Origin: an uncultured Muribaculaceae bacterium
GTDB lineage: Bacteria; Bacteroidota; Bacteroidia; Bacteroidales; Muribaculaceae
Direction of reading: 5' to 3'
NCBI GenBank assembly: GCA_910579675.1
Contig: CAJTUF010000015.1
Location: 1-64,000 of the forward strand
DNA: 64,000 bases
Shown here piece by piece: positions 17,368 through 23,906 of the stretch. The translations under genes were made by a program, and so were the position numbers. Position 1 is the stretch's first letter, and the number at the start of each line of letters is the position of its first letter. The notes beneath the pieces are model-generated. The model was not told the DNA's origin and searched no databases. It saw only the letters and a list, made by a program, of their open reading frames with translations.

Positions 17368-17915
17368 TTATTGTCTATATTTTTTTACTTTCGCTGGGCT
17401 ACCCGTAGCAATGGCATTTTCTGGTATTTCAGAATTAACCACTGAATTAGCGCCAATTACAGCATGATCTCTGATGATTGCTCCTTTAAGGATAGAAGAT
17501 TGTGCACCAATCCAAACATCGTTGCCAATTACGATGCCGTTTTGGGCTGCTTCACTTTGTTGCAATCTAATCAGTTGATTTTTTTTGGTCCCGTGATTAG
17601 AATCAATTAAATAGCACTGACCGGCAATTACTGTATTATTACCAATATGTATGCCGTTCGTTGAATGAATTATTGTTCCTATACCAATATCAACATTGTC
17701 GCCGATAAAAATTTCATTGCCCCACAAATACACCCCGGGATATAGAGTAACATTCTTGCCCATATGTATTTTTTTTGCTCTTAAGTAGACTTTACCCAAG
17801 ACCAATGGGGGGGGTAAATACCAGCGCCACAACATCTTAACCGCCTCAATTCCCTAAGTGCCGATTCTTTTATCCGATAACAGAAATATACTGCTTTGGC
17901 AATTAGTTTGTTCAT
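17368..17915 (-). pseudogene. Hexapeptide O-acetyltransferase, frameshifted at a C8 tract (possible phase-off allele)
   Basis: The true start is ATG 17915, which overlaps the wzx stop (ATGA). This frame reads MNKLIAKAVYFCYRIKES and runs to a C8 tract (G8 at 17807-17814 on the plus strand), after which it meets TAA at 17781-17783, giving a 44-residue stub. The next frame carries on from the tract as LVLGKVYLRAKKIHMGKN and then left-handed beta-helix repeats (GNEIFIGDNVDIGIGTIIHS, GIVIGNDVWIGAQSSILKGA, ending in GSPAKVKKY), typical of a sugar O-acetyltransferase. One more C, or two fewer, would join the two into about 182 residues, the usual length. It could be a real off state, a mixed population or a sequencing slip. 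An ATG at 17835 would give only a truncated product. Confidence 0.85.
17807..17814. repeat. G8/C8 homopolymer causing a frameshift
   Basis: Eight G on the plus strand (C8 in the coding strand) at the point where the coupled acetyltransferase reading frame breaks. Nine or six bases would restore the frame. Confidence 0.85.
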
Positions 17916-19258
17916 CTACTTAAAATCTTTAAATCACGGTTTACACAAATGGGTTGAATCAAACAGTATGGCAACAAGGCTATACAAGTGGCTACTACCA
18001 CAAAAAGCCAAGAGGTGAATGTCTTATATAGGAGAACTATGGCAGTAATTTTCAATACAACAGCTACGATGTAGCAGATCAGTTGAACTCTCAATCTGCC
18101 CATTCCGGCAACCAATGTAGATTGGATTGATATCCAAATAAAAATTGTGCTGTAAATTGAAAAGCAAATTCCTGTAAAGTAATCAAATGTTATATGTTCT
18201 TTGCCAAGCCATATTGAAAAGAACGATGGCATTAACAATAGGAATAGAACTTGAAACATAATCAAACATATAAAAGCCATATATAAGATTCGCTGTAATT
18301 TCTTAATCCATGCATATCTTTGTTCAGAGTAAGCCTTGGTAATTGCTGACCATAGAGGTGTGAGCGCGAGCATGAATAACATACTCATAAAAGAAAACGG
18401 CTTATAATAAATCTGATAATCAACTGCATATGAGGGATCGTAAAATTTTGTTATGAACCAACTGTCAGTGACGGAAATTATCATATACAGGATTTGAAGA
18501 ATCAAGAACACTACACCGAGCGACAACACTTTATTTGCCGATGAACGCTCGAAATGTTTATAATCCGGCCTAATGTTTTTCATTTTTTGACCTCCAAAAA
18601 CCACAATAGTGGCCAGCAGTAGCGGCACATTGCAGCAAAGGGCATAGGCATAGGTCATATTTAGCAATGCCTGTTCAGGAGCTAAAGATTTGGGGGCTAT
18701 AAAAAGATATAATAATACAAACAGTTGACTTAAAAAACTGATTAGATTTGTAATTGCCGAGCGTTGTATGGAATATATAACTGAAGATATAATTCTCAAG
18801 AAGAACGACAATAAAACGCCCAATATACATACAATGACACAGTGACTTAGCATATCAGGACTAATAACATTGGTTGAGATATTGAGAAAAACATTCCAAT
18901 CAATGCATACAGCCAGACCGCAGCAAATTATTGATATTATTATTGTCCACAAACCCAGCATAATATATGCAGAAGAAACGAGTTTCCTGGCAGAGATGAA
19001 ATCATTGGCAGCCAAGGCTTTAGTTAGATGGTTCCGTAGTCCATTACCGATGCCCATATCAAAGACTAAAATCCAATTAAGCACTGACAACATTGTAAAC
19101 CAAACTCCGAGAACCATCTGGTTATTAAAATATTGGATGAACAAAGGCATCGAAATCAGGCTGCACAATATACCTAATCCCTTTATCACGTAACTACCAA
19201 GGATGTTTGCAAGTAGATTTTGGTTAGTCCTTGATTTTAAATTCAATGATAACTTCAT
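17912..19258 (-). CDS. Wzx-type polysaccharide flippase
   Basis: A 448-residue membrane protein with about twelve hydrophobic segments, of the MATE/MVF-type oligosaccharide flippase family that moves lipid-linked repeat units across the inner membrane. The N-terminus NLLANILGSYVIKGLGILCS (residues 14-33) and FDMGIGNGLRNHLTKALA near residue 68 (the D-x-G-x-x-N-G-x-R-N segment) are characteristic. Its stop overlaps the acetyltransferase ATG and its start overlaps the preceding glycosyltransferase stop. It is the only flippase in the locus. AT-rich. Confidence 0.9.
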   Translation of the reverse strand: MKLSLNLKSRTNQNLLANILGSYVIKGLGILCSLISMPLFIQYFNNQMVLGVWFTMLSVLNWILVFDMGIGNGLRNHLTKALAANDFISARKLVSSAYIMLGLWTIIISIICCGLAVCIDWNVFLNISTNVISPDMLSHCVIVCILGVLLSFFLRIISSVIYSIQRSAITNLISFLSQLFVLLYLFIAPKSLAPEQALLNMTYAYALCCNVPLLLATIVVFGGQKMKNIRPDYKHFERSSANKVLSLGVVFLILQILYMIISVTDSWFITKFYDPSYAVDYQIYYKPFSFMSMLFMLALTPLWSAITKAYSEQRYAWIKKLQRILYMAFICLIMFQVLFLLLMPSFFSIWLGKEHITFDYFTGICFSIYSTIFIWISIQSTLVAGMGRLRVQLICYIVAVVLKITAIVLLYKTFTSWLFVVVATCIALLPYCLIQPICVNRDLKILSR

Positions 19259-20403
19259 TACAAAAATCTTTTCATCAAAGAATCAATATCATTTACGAAA
19301 TTTTGATGTAAGGTAAATATGATATCTTTATTATTGTGGCCATTGTTCTTTACCTGCGTTATTGCTTTCGCAATTTCTTCGGGAGTTTGATGCTGATAAT
19401 AATATAGGTATTTTCCTACTGCACTATTTCTAACAGCTGGAATATCTACGGTAACCACGTCCAAACCGTTTGACATATAAGAAAGAATTTTAGACGGAAA
19501 TGAAGTGGCGTTGAATTGAGCATTGGGATTTTGAGTGCTCAAACCGATATGGCAGCTTTGAATAAGGGAAATATACGTTTTTCCTGTCAGTGTCCCGTGA
19601 TATACAGCCTTGCCCGGAGTTACTTTGTTTACCTTATCAACGGCTGCTTTCACATCTGCAATCTCTTTAGGTGAGCCGAATCCGCAAATATGGAAAACGT
19701 AGTTATCAGGAATAAATGCTGCTGCTGCTGCTGCTGCTGCTGCACCACCTTTACGAGGGTCAAATGTGCCTGCATAAACAACATGGGTTTTACCATCGTT
19801 GAACTTGTCGGTTATTTCTTGCTCAACATGATACGTCCCTAATATGATTGTATATGGTTTCTTGCCTGAATTTATTTTGTCATTGAGTAATTTCGTCGGA
19901 AATATATAACCATCGGCCTGAGCAAAAGTTTCTAATTCTGTTTTCCGCTCAGCCTCAGTCATATCCACCACATCCTGATATACTTCTTCAAGTTCCAATA
20001 TAAGTTTGAATTTCTTTACTTTTTTAGCCAAAAGTAAAAGATTACGGAATCCTGTAGAATGATAAACTATTATTGGTTCATCTTTCTTGGTGTTTAAAAG
20101 CAGATATTTTAAGAAGCAGATTGATGTGAGCCAGCGGCGCACTCCTCGTATAACAACATTTGGACCTCCAAAAGTTGGGAAAAAACGGGCTTTGAGTAAA
20201 TCTGATTTCCAGATTACTTCTCCTTTTGCAAAAAAGAACCTATCATTAACCCCAACGGCAGTGGAAACAATCTCAACCGGGTAACCGGCATCATTTAAAG
20301 CTTCGGCAATCGACTCCATTTTATTGGTGCATGCCAAAAAATAGTTTCTTGAAACTTTAGAGTCTTGAAAATCAAAGAATCCTATATACTTAATCGGACG
20401 CAT
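19258..20403 (-). CDS. Family 4-like glycosyltransferase with a polyalanine insert
   Basis: About 381 residues from the ATG at 20403 (MRPIKYIGFFDF); the frame is also open upstream, but those codons belong to the tail of a decayed glycosyltransferase. The GT-B donor domain begins at THVVYAGTFDPRKGG (about residue 220). It is followed by nine alanines encoded by (GCA)9, where relatives usually have an ordinary helix, then YVFHICGFG and FPSKILSYMSNGLDVVTVDI (about 313-332, the donor-binding end). Probably transfers a sugar to the lipid-linked repeat. The triplet run can change protein length without changing frame. Confidence 0.82.
   Translation of the reverse strand: MRPIKYIGFFDFQDSKVSRNYFLACTNKMESIAEALNDAGYPVEIVSTAVGVNDRFFFAKGEVIWKSDLLKARFFPTFGGPNVVIRGVRRWLTSICFLKYLLLNTKKDEPIIVYHSTGFRNLLLLAKKVKKFKLILELEEVYQDVVDMTEAERKTELETFAQADGYIFPTKLLNDKINSGKKPYTIILGTYHVEQEITDKFNDGKTHVVYAGTFDPRKGGAAAAAAAAAFIPDNYVFHICGFGSPKEIADVKAAVDKVNKVTPGKAVYHGTLTGKTYISLIQSCHIGLSTQNPNAQFNATSFPSKILSYMSNGLDVVTVDIPAVRNSAVGKYLYYYQHQTPEEIAKAITQVKNNGHNNKDIIFTLHQNFVNDIDSLMKRFL
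19717..19743. repeat. (TGC)9 triplet repeat
   Basis: Nine perfect TGC units on the plus strand, read as (GCA)9 and giving nine alanines in the glycosyltransferase. Perfect repetition at the base level suggests recent expansion by slippage. Confidence 0.85.
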
Positions 20404-20867
20404 GTTCTTAGGTTGGTTCAATAATTCTTGATATACAGATATGTAATCACTTACCAATCGTTCTTTGTCAAAAGTTTTCTTGGCAAACTATCGGCAATTC
20501 TCTCGCAAATCGGGGGCTTGTATTATGTCCGTAATTGCATTCTTCGCTCCTGTTATATATCCCATCTGTATTACATGACCGCAGCCCGGTCCTATAAGCT
20601 CAGGTGTAGCAGTTGCATCATAGGCCACTACCAAAGTAGAGTAGACCAATGCTTCGGCCGTGACTTTGCCAAAAGTAGGTATATCATCTATATTCGTCAG
20701 TTTGGAAAATAGCGGCATAAGAGATTCTTCAAATTCGTCGAATTTACCGTTGAAGAGCAGTACCGACTGTGCGAATCCGATGTCGGCCCAAAGTGTTTCA
20801 GCATCGAGGTTGTCAAGTTCAACCTCGGAAAGTGTGCAAGTCTTATCCCTCGGGACTTTACGAATGA
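20404..20867 (-). pseudogene. Decayed glycosyltransferase C-terminal half
   Basis: The minus strand carries the C-terminal half of a GT-B enzyme: IPTFGKVTAEALVYSTLVVA and ATPELIGPGCGHVIQMGYI, then a helical tail. An in-frame TAG at 20490-20488 (after DLRENCR, where a glutamine would be expected) interrupts it, and the frame then continues as FAKKTFDKERLVSDYISVYQ with no stop into the next gene. Upstream, the frame is closed by TAA near 20865, and a different frame (MTDDDLFAYLGSKEQSFVKS, starting 20912) carries unrelated protein-like sequence. The gene has therefore lost its N-terminus, gained a stop and lost its own end. Confidence 0.75.
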
Positions 20868-20942
20868 CTGCTCTTTACTACCGAGGTAGGCGAATAGGTC
20901 ATCATCTGTCATGCAATGGAGCCGTGCGGTATAACCATAGGA

Positions 20943-21353
20943 TTAAGCAACGACTTCGTATTTGCCGATGAGGGTGTCGATTTGGGTATAGATTTCGGCG
21001 GAGATGGGGCGGAGTAGGCGTTCGGGGAGGGAGAGGCCGACTATGATTTGTGTTTTGGCGGAGGCGGTGAGGCGGGGGCGGATTGTCGGGTCGCTGTTCC
21101 AGTAGGCGGCGAGGGTGAGGAGTTTGCCGAGTTCAGCGATATTGCCTGCAGAGAGAGCAGCGTCGAACATGTCGAAGTAGCCGTTGAGGAGTGCTTCGCG
21201 CTCTTCTGGGGTTATGAAGTCGGAGATGAGGGTAGTCAGCTCGAAAGATGAGGTGGCTTGCGGTAGAAGGTCCGCTACTATTTGAGATTCGTTTTCTGAG
21301 TTGATGTTTGGAAGCCAATCCAAACGTAGTTTTTGGGCATAGAGAACTGCCAT
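20943..21353 (-). CDS. Small protein of unknown function in the UpxZ position
   Basis: About 136 residues from ATG 21353 (a TTG at 21365 is possible), helical and rich in leucine and alanine. It follows the UpxY/NusG-like gene as the second gene of the capsule operon. In Bacteroides capsule loci this place is held by UpxZ, a similarly sized inhibitor of the UpxY proteins of other loci. I do not see a convincing UpxZ motif, so the similarity is one of position and size only. A 9-bp inverted repeat (21367-21424) lies directly upstream. GC content is higher than in the decayed glycosyltransferase that follows. Confidence 0.6.
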   Translation of the reverse strand: MAVLYAQKLRLDWLPNINSENESQIVADLLPQATSSFELTTLISDFITPEEREALLNGYFDMFDAALSAGNIAELGKLLTLAAYWNSDPTIRPRLTASAKTQIIVGLSLPERLLRPISAEIYTQIDTLIGKYEVVA

Positions 21354-21366
21354 CGCGTGAGTCAAA

Positions 21367-21424
21367 ATTGCGGAATTTTCCTGCCCCTAAGTCTGCGGCT
21401 TATCTCACATCGAAGTTCCGCAAT
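21367..21424. repeat. Inverted repeat before the small second gene
   Basis: ATTGCGGAA at 21367-21375 pairs perfectly with TTCCGCAAT at 21416-21424. On the transcript of the minus strand the second arm ends just before the start of the small gene, so it could mask initiation or pause transcription. The loop of 40 bases is long, and the rest of the 200-base gap between the two genes shows no other clear signal. Confidence 0.5.
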
Positions 21425-21581
21425 CTTGCAATCGAAAATTGTATTAACTTTATGAAACCATTTGCCGCTTACCACGGAAGCCGGAACCTCAGGCAATTCA
21501 AGGCGTAGGCATATTCAGCCATATATTCCGAGCGAATGCCTGCAATATCCAATATTTACAAAGTATGCAGCGACGGATACT

Positions 21582-22136
21582 TCATACAAATTGCACGAAG
21601 TCGGGATTTACTTCGACCGCGGCGGTCAAGAAACCTTCAATTTTCACCAACAAGCGTTTCTTTCTTGTGCCGCGCATTTTCAATAATACGCCTGAGTATC
21701 CGTTAAGAGGGCCTCCATTGACAATTATTTCCTTTCCGATTTTATCGGGAGTAAGCTCCTCCGGAGTAAAATAGATTGGAGAGGGGTCATTGTTTACGGC
21801 ATTGATAAATCGTTCCATCTCAGCATCTGGAACTGTCATGAAATAGTTCTTACCGGCGCCGCGTCTGAACTGGAATTGGAGAGCGTTTTCTTTCTCAATT
21901 ATAGGGTCCAAAGCCTCTTTGGTGTCGTATGCAAATAAAAGGCTTTGTATTACAGGGACGTACTCGCGTATTCTCTTACCAAGCCGGGTAGAAATGACCC
22001 AATGCATAGGCGTAAAAGTCCGTATGCCAAATTCGGGCAGGAGCTTGTAGCCGGGTTTCTTCGCATTGCGCTTCTTGAAGTCACGAAGAACATACCATTG
22101 TTTGGGCTGATCCATGTTGAGTGAATTGCCTGCCAT
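21582..22136 (-). CDS. NusG/UpxY-like capsule transcription antiterminator
   Basis: About 184 residues from ATG 22136; ATG 22115 (MDQPKQWYVLRDFKKRNAK) is a good alternative because UpxY and NusG proteins begin with the WYVLR strand. A NusG N-terminal domain (WYVL, later FTPMHWVI and a PVIQSLLFAYDT strand) is followed by a C-terminal KOW-type domain near residues 140-180 (GKEIIVNGGPLNGYSGVLLK, with LLVKIEGFL after it). Family members load on RNA polymerase at the operon leader and let it read through. It is the first gene of the 20-kb operon, downstream of a strong promoter and a hairpin-rich leader, exactly where such a regulator is expected. Confidence 0.88.
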   Translation of the reverse strand: MAGNSLNMDQPKQWYVLRDFKKRNAKKPGYKLLPEFGIRTFTPMHWVISTRLGKRIREYVPVIQSLLFAYDTKEALDPIIEKENALQFQFRRGAGKNYFMTVPDAEMERFINAVNNDPSPIYFTPEELTPDKIGKEIIVNGGPLNGYSGVLLKMRGTRKKRLLVKIEGFLTAAVEVNPDFVQFV

Positions 22137-22187
22137 TTGCAAAGCTATTATTGGGTCGACTTTTACATTTTAGACAATCCTTCCACG

Positions 22188-22223
22188 CTTGCAGACTACT
22201 GTATAATGCTATTAGTCTGCAAG
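22188..22223. promoter_or_regulatory. Leader hairpin with an 11-bp perfect stem
   Basis: CTTGCAGACTA (22188-22198) and TAGTCTGCAAG (22213-22223) form a perfect 11-bp stem with a 14-base loop. It lies in the transcribed leader about 140-175 bases after the presumed start site and before the antiterminator gene. No T tract follows on the minus strand, so it is more likely a pause or recognition element than a simple terminator. Confidence 0.65.
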
Positions 22224-22321
22224 TTACAAATGCCTCCCGAAAAAGTTCGAGTTAATTTGGCTATGTCCATCCGGCGCAAAGTCCAAGATGCGGTTCGCGT
22301 AATAACCATACGTCTTCTGTA

Positions 22322-22344
22322 TATTTCTCTTCGTTAGAGAAATA
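22322..22344. promoter_or_regulatory. Early leader hairpin
   Basis: TATTTCTC (22322-22329) and GAGAAATA (22337-22344) form an 8-bp stem with a 7-base loop, some 15-40 bases after the expected transcription start on the minus strand. This is where a NusG-type protein could be recruited through the nascent RNA (inference). Confidence 0.6.
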
Positions 22345-22364
22345 CACCGATTTGTTTTAGACTG

Positions 22365-22395
22365 CAAAGTTAACTAAAAAGCACGATATTTCAAA
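22365..22395 (-). promoter_or_regulatory. Promoter of the polysaccharide operon
   Basis: On the minus strand TTTG (22395-22392), 19 bp, then TAACTTTG (22372-22365), a full match to the Bacteroidetes -33/-7 consensus. Transcription would start near 22360, leaving a leader of about 220 bases before the antiterminator gene. No inverted repeats flank the promoter at the distance seen in Bacteroides invertible promoters. Confidence 0.8.
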
Positions 22396-22585
22396 GTGTT
22401 GTAAATTATAATTTTCGTCATTACATTTTAAATCTTCGGTTGTATCAGTCAGTTGTAAAACATCTGTTTTGCAGATAGTCGAGCTTTTTATATGCCCTAT
22501 TCCTTCACAAATAACTGACAACGGAACATTATTTTACTACGTGCCGCCATGCGCCCTCATCGATCCAGATGTACAAAATATTAAG

Positions 22586-22612
22586 CCCCGGAGAGCTGAT
22601 GCTCATCCGGGA
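22586..22612 (-). terminator. Terminator after tRNA-His
   Basis: CCCGGA-GAGC-TGAT-GCTC-A-TCCGGG forms a strong stem with one bulge, a few bases beyond the 3' end of the tRNA on the minus strand and followed by a TTAATATTTT stretch. Confidence 0.75.
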
Positions 22613-22624
22613 CTAATCTGGTGG

Positions 22625-22699
22625 GGTGAATAGTGGGGTTCGAACCCACGACCTTCGGAACCACAATCCGACATTCTAACCAGCTGAACTATATTCACC
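22625..22699 (-). tRNA. tRNA-His (anticodon GTG)
   Basis: The minus strand folds as a complete tRNA. The 5' GGTGAATATAG carries the extra G of histidine tRNAs; then come a D arm, an anticodon loop with ATTGTGG (anticodon GTG), and a T arm GTGGG-TTCGAAC-CCCAC. The acceptor strand TATTCAC is followed by discriminator C, which pairs with the extra G. CCA appears to be encoded directly after it (22624-22622). Confidence 0.95.
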
Positions 22700-22750
22700 A
22701 TGTAGACTTGTCAGTCGGTGTCGCGGCAAGGGGTCTTGCTTTAACGACTG

Positions 22751-22782
22751 CAAAGGTACGACACTTTTCTGAACTGTGCAAA
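22751..22782 (-). promoter_or_regulatory. Promoter of tRNA-His
   Basis: On the minus strand TTTG (22782-22779), 20 bp, TACCTTTG (22758-22751). It lies about 50 bases before the tRNA and after the DUF4249 gene has ended. Confidence 0.75.
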
Positions 22783-22868
22783 TATTTCGGTCAAAAAAAG
22801 TGACTCAACCACCTACTTTAGCTCCATTTCAATCCATCGGGGATCCATCAATGGTTCTTTTCACATAC

Positions 22869-23906
22869 TTATGGCTTTTTTATCTGATCCCAGTAGTCGG
22901 GATCTACACCTACAAAGTCACACACTATATCATGCACATCATTGACAATACTGTCGGCCGACTGAGAGCCAATAATACCTATGCCGGGGTTGACATTGCT
23001 GTAGATGATCTTGGGTTCTGATAGGCCAAGGTTTTCAAGATTGCTGTTGAGATCGCCATATTTCTTGTAGACCGACAGTAGATACAGATAATAATCGCGC
23101 GATATTGAACAGAGGGCCATACGGTCGGTGATGCGCCCTCTGGCCCATTCCTCGATAGGGATAAACGGCTCGTAGGAGCATGTGTAGGAAAAGGTGTAGG
23201 TACGCCCGTCTATATTCCGGTCGCTGAACACTATGAATGTCTTGCGGTCGGAAAACACGGCCTCAAGCGGTGTGTCGTTTTCGCTTATTATGGGATCGGT
23301 CGAAATGCCGCCACCCGGCTCGTAATAGGGTCGTCCGGTGAGCATATAATAGTTTTCCTCTCCGGCGGGATCGGTAAAGGTAATCGAATAGCGGATATCA
23401 AGACGCCTCAGATAGCTCAGGCTCGTGCCGTCGTCGACTATACCGTTGAAGTCGGTAAACTCAACCGGTGTGAAAGACCAGTGGTCGATCTTCACCTTGC
23501 GAGGCACTTTGGTATATCCTGCGGCGGTGCCATACTGCTCCGACACCACCTCTATCGCTATCTCATCACCCTCGGTGGGCACATATGGCGCTGTGAAGCT
23601 CTTTGTAGAGTCGTTGAATGTCATAAGCCCGCAGGGGCGCCCGTTGACGGTATATGCCACCGAGGCATCAGCGAGAGTCACGTCTGGCTTAGGCCATTGA
23701 CTGTGGGGCCACGTGCGTGTCACCCGTGCTGTGAGCTCCCGGTCGGGGGTGGCCACTACATTCACCACCACCATTGGCTGCCCTTCGTCGTCGGGTAAAA
23801 AATCGGTATTGCACCCTGAGGCGATAGAGGCGATTACAGCCACTGCAGCAGCCTCGACAAGCATCAGCCTCCTGCTTAACTTAGAGATTTGAGTCAGAAT
23901 ATCCAT
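22869..23906 (-). CDS. DUF4249-type lipoprotein
   Basis: A 345-residue protein with a lipoprotein signal (VAVIASIASGC, lipobox ASGC around residue 32) and a DUF4249-like start to the mature part (MVVVNVVATPDRELTARVTR). It is the last gene of a sigma / anti-sigma / TonB-receptor operon and overlaps the receptor gene by 13 bases. Such proteins are thought to sit on the outer membrane with their receptor and help bind its substrate, much as SusD does for SusC; the ligand here is unknown. The C-terminal part has a long helical stretch (YLYLLSVYKKYGDLNSNLEN) common in this family. Confidence 0.85.
   Translation of the reverse strand: MDILTQISKLSRRLMLVEAAAVAVIASIASGCNTDFLPDDEGQPMVVVNVVATPDRELTARVTRTWPHSQWPKPDVTLADASVAYTVNGRPCGLMTFNDSTKSFTAPYVPTEGDEIAIEVVSEQYGTAAGYTKVPRKVKIDHWSFTPVEFTDFNGIVDDGTSLSYLRRLDIRYSITFTDPAGEENYYMLTGRPYYEPGGGISTDPIISENDTPLEAVFSDRKTFIVFSDRNIDGRTYTFSYTCSYEPFIPIEEWARGRITDRMALCSISRDYYLYLLSVYKKYGDLNSNLENLGLSEPKIIYSNVNPGIGIIGSQSADSIVNDVHDIVCDFVGVDPDYWDQIKKP

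Noticed and set aside
22188..22223. Inverted repeat considered as one end of an invertible promoter
   Set aside because: Both arms are only 14 bases apart and lie downstream of the promoter; no matching arm lies upstream of it and no recombinase is nearby.
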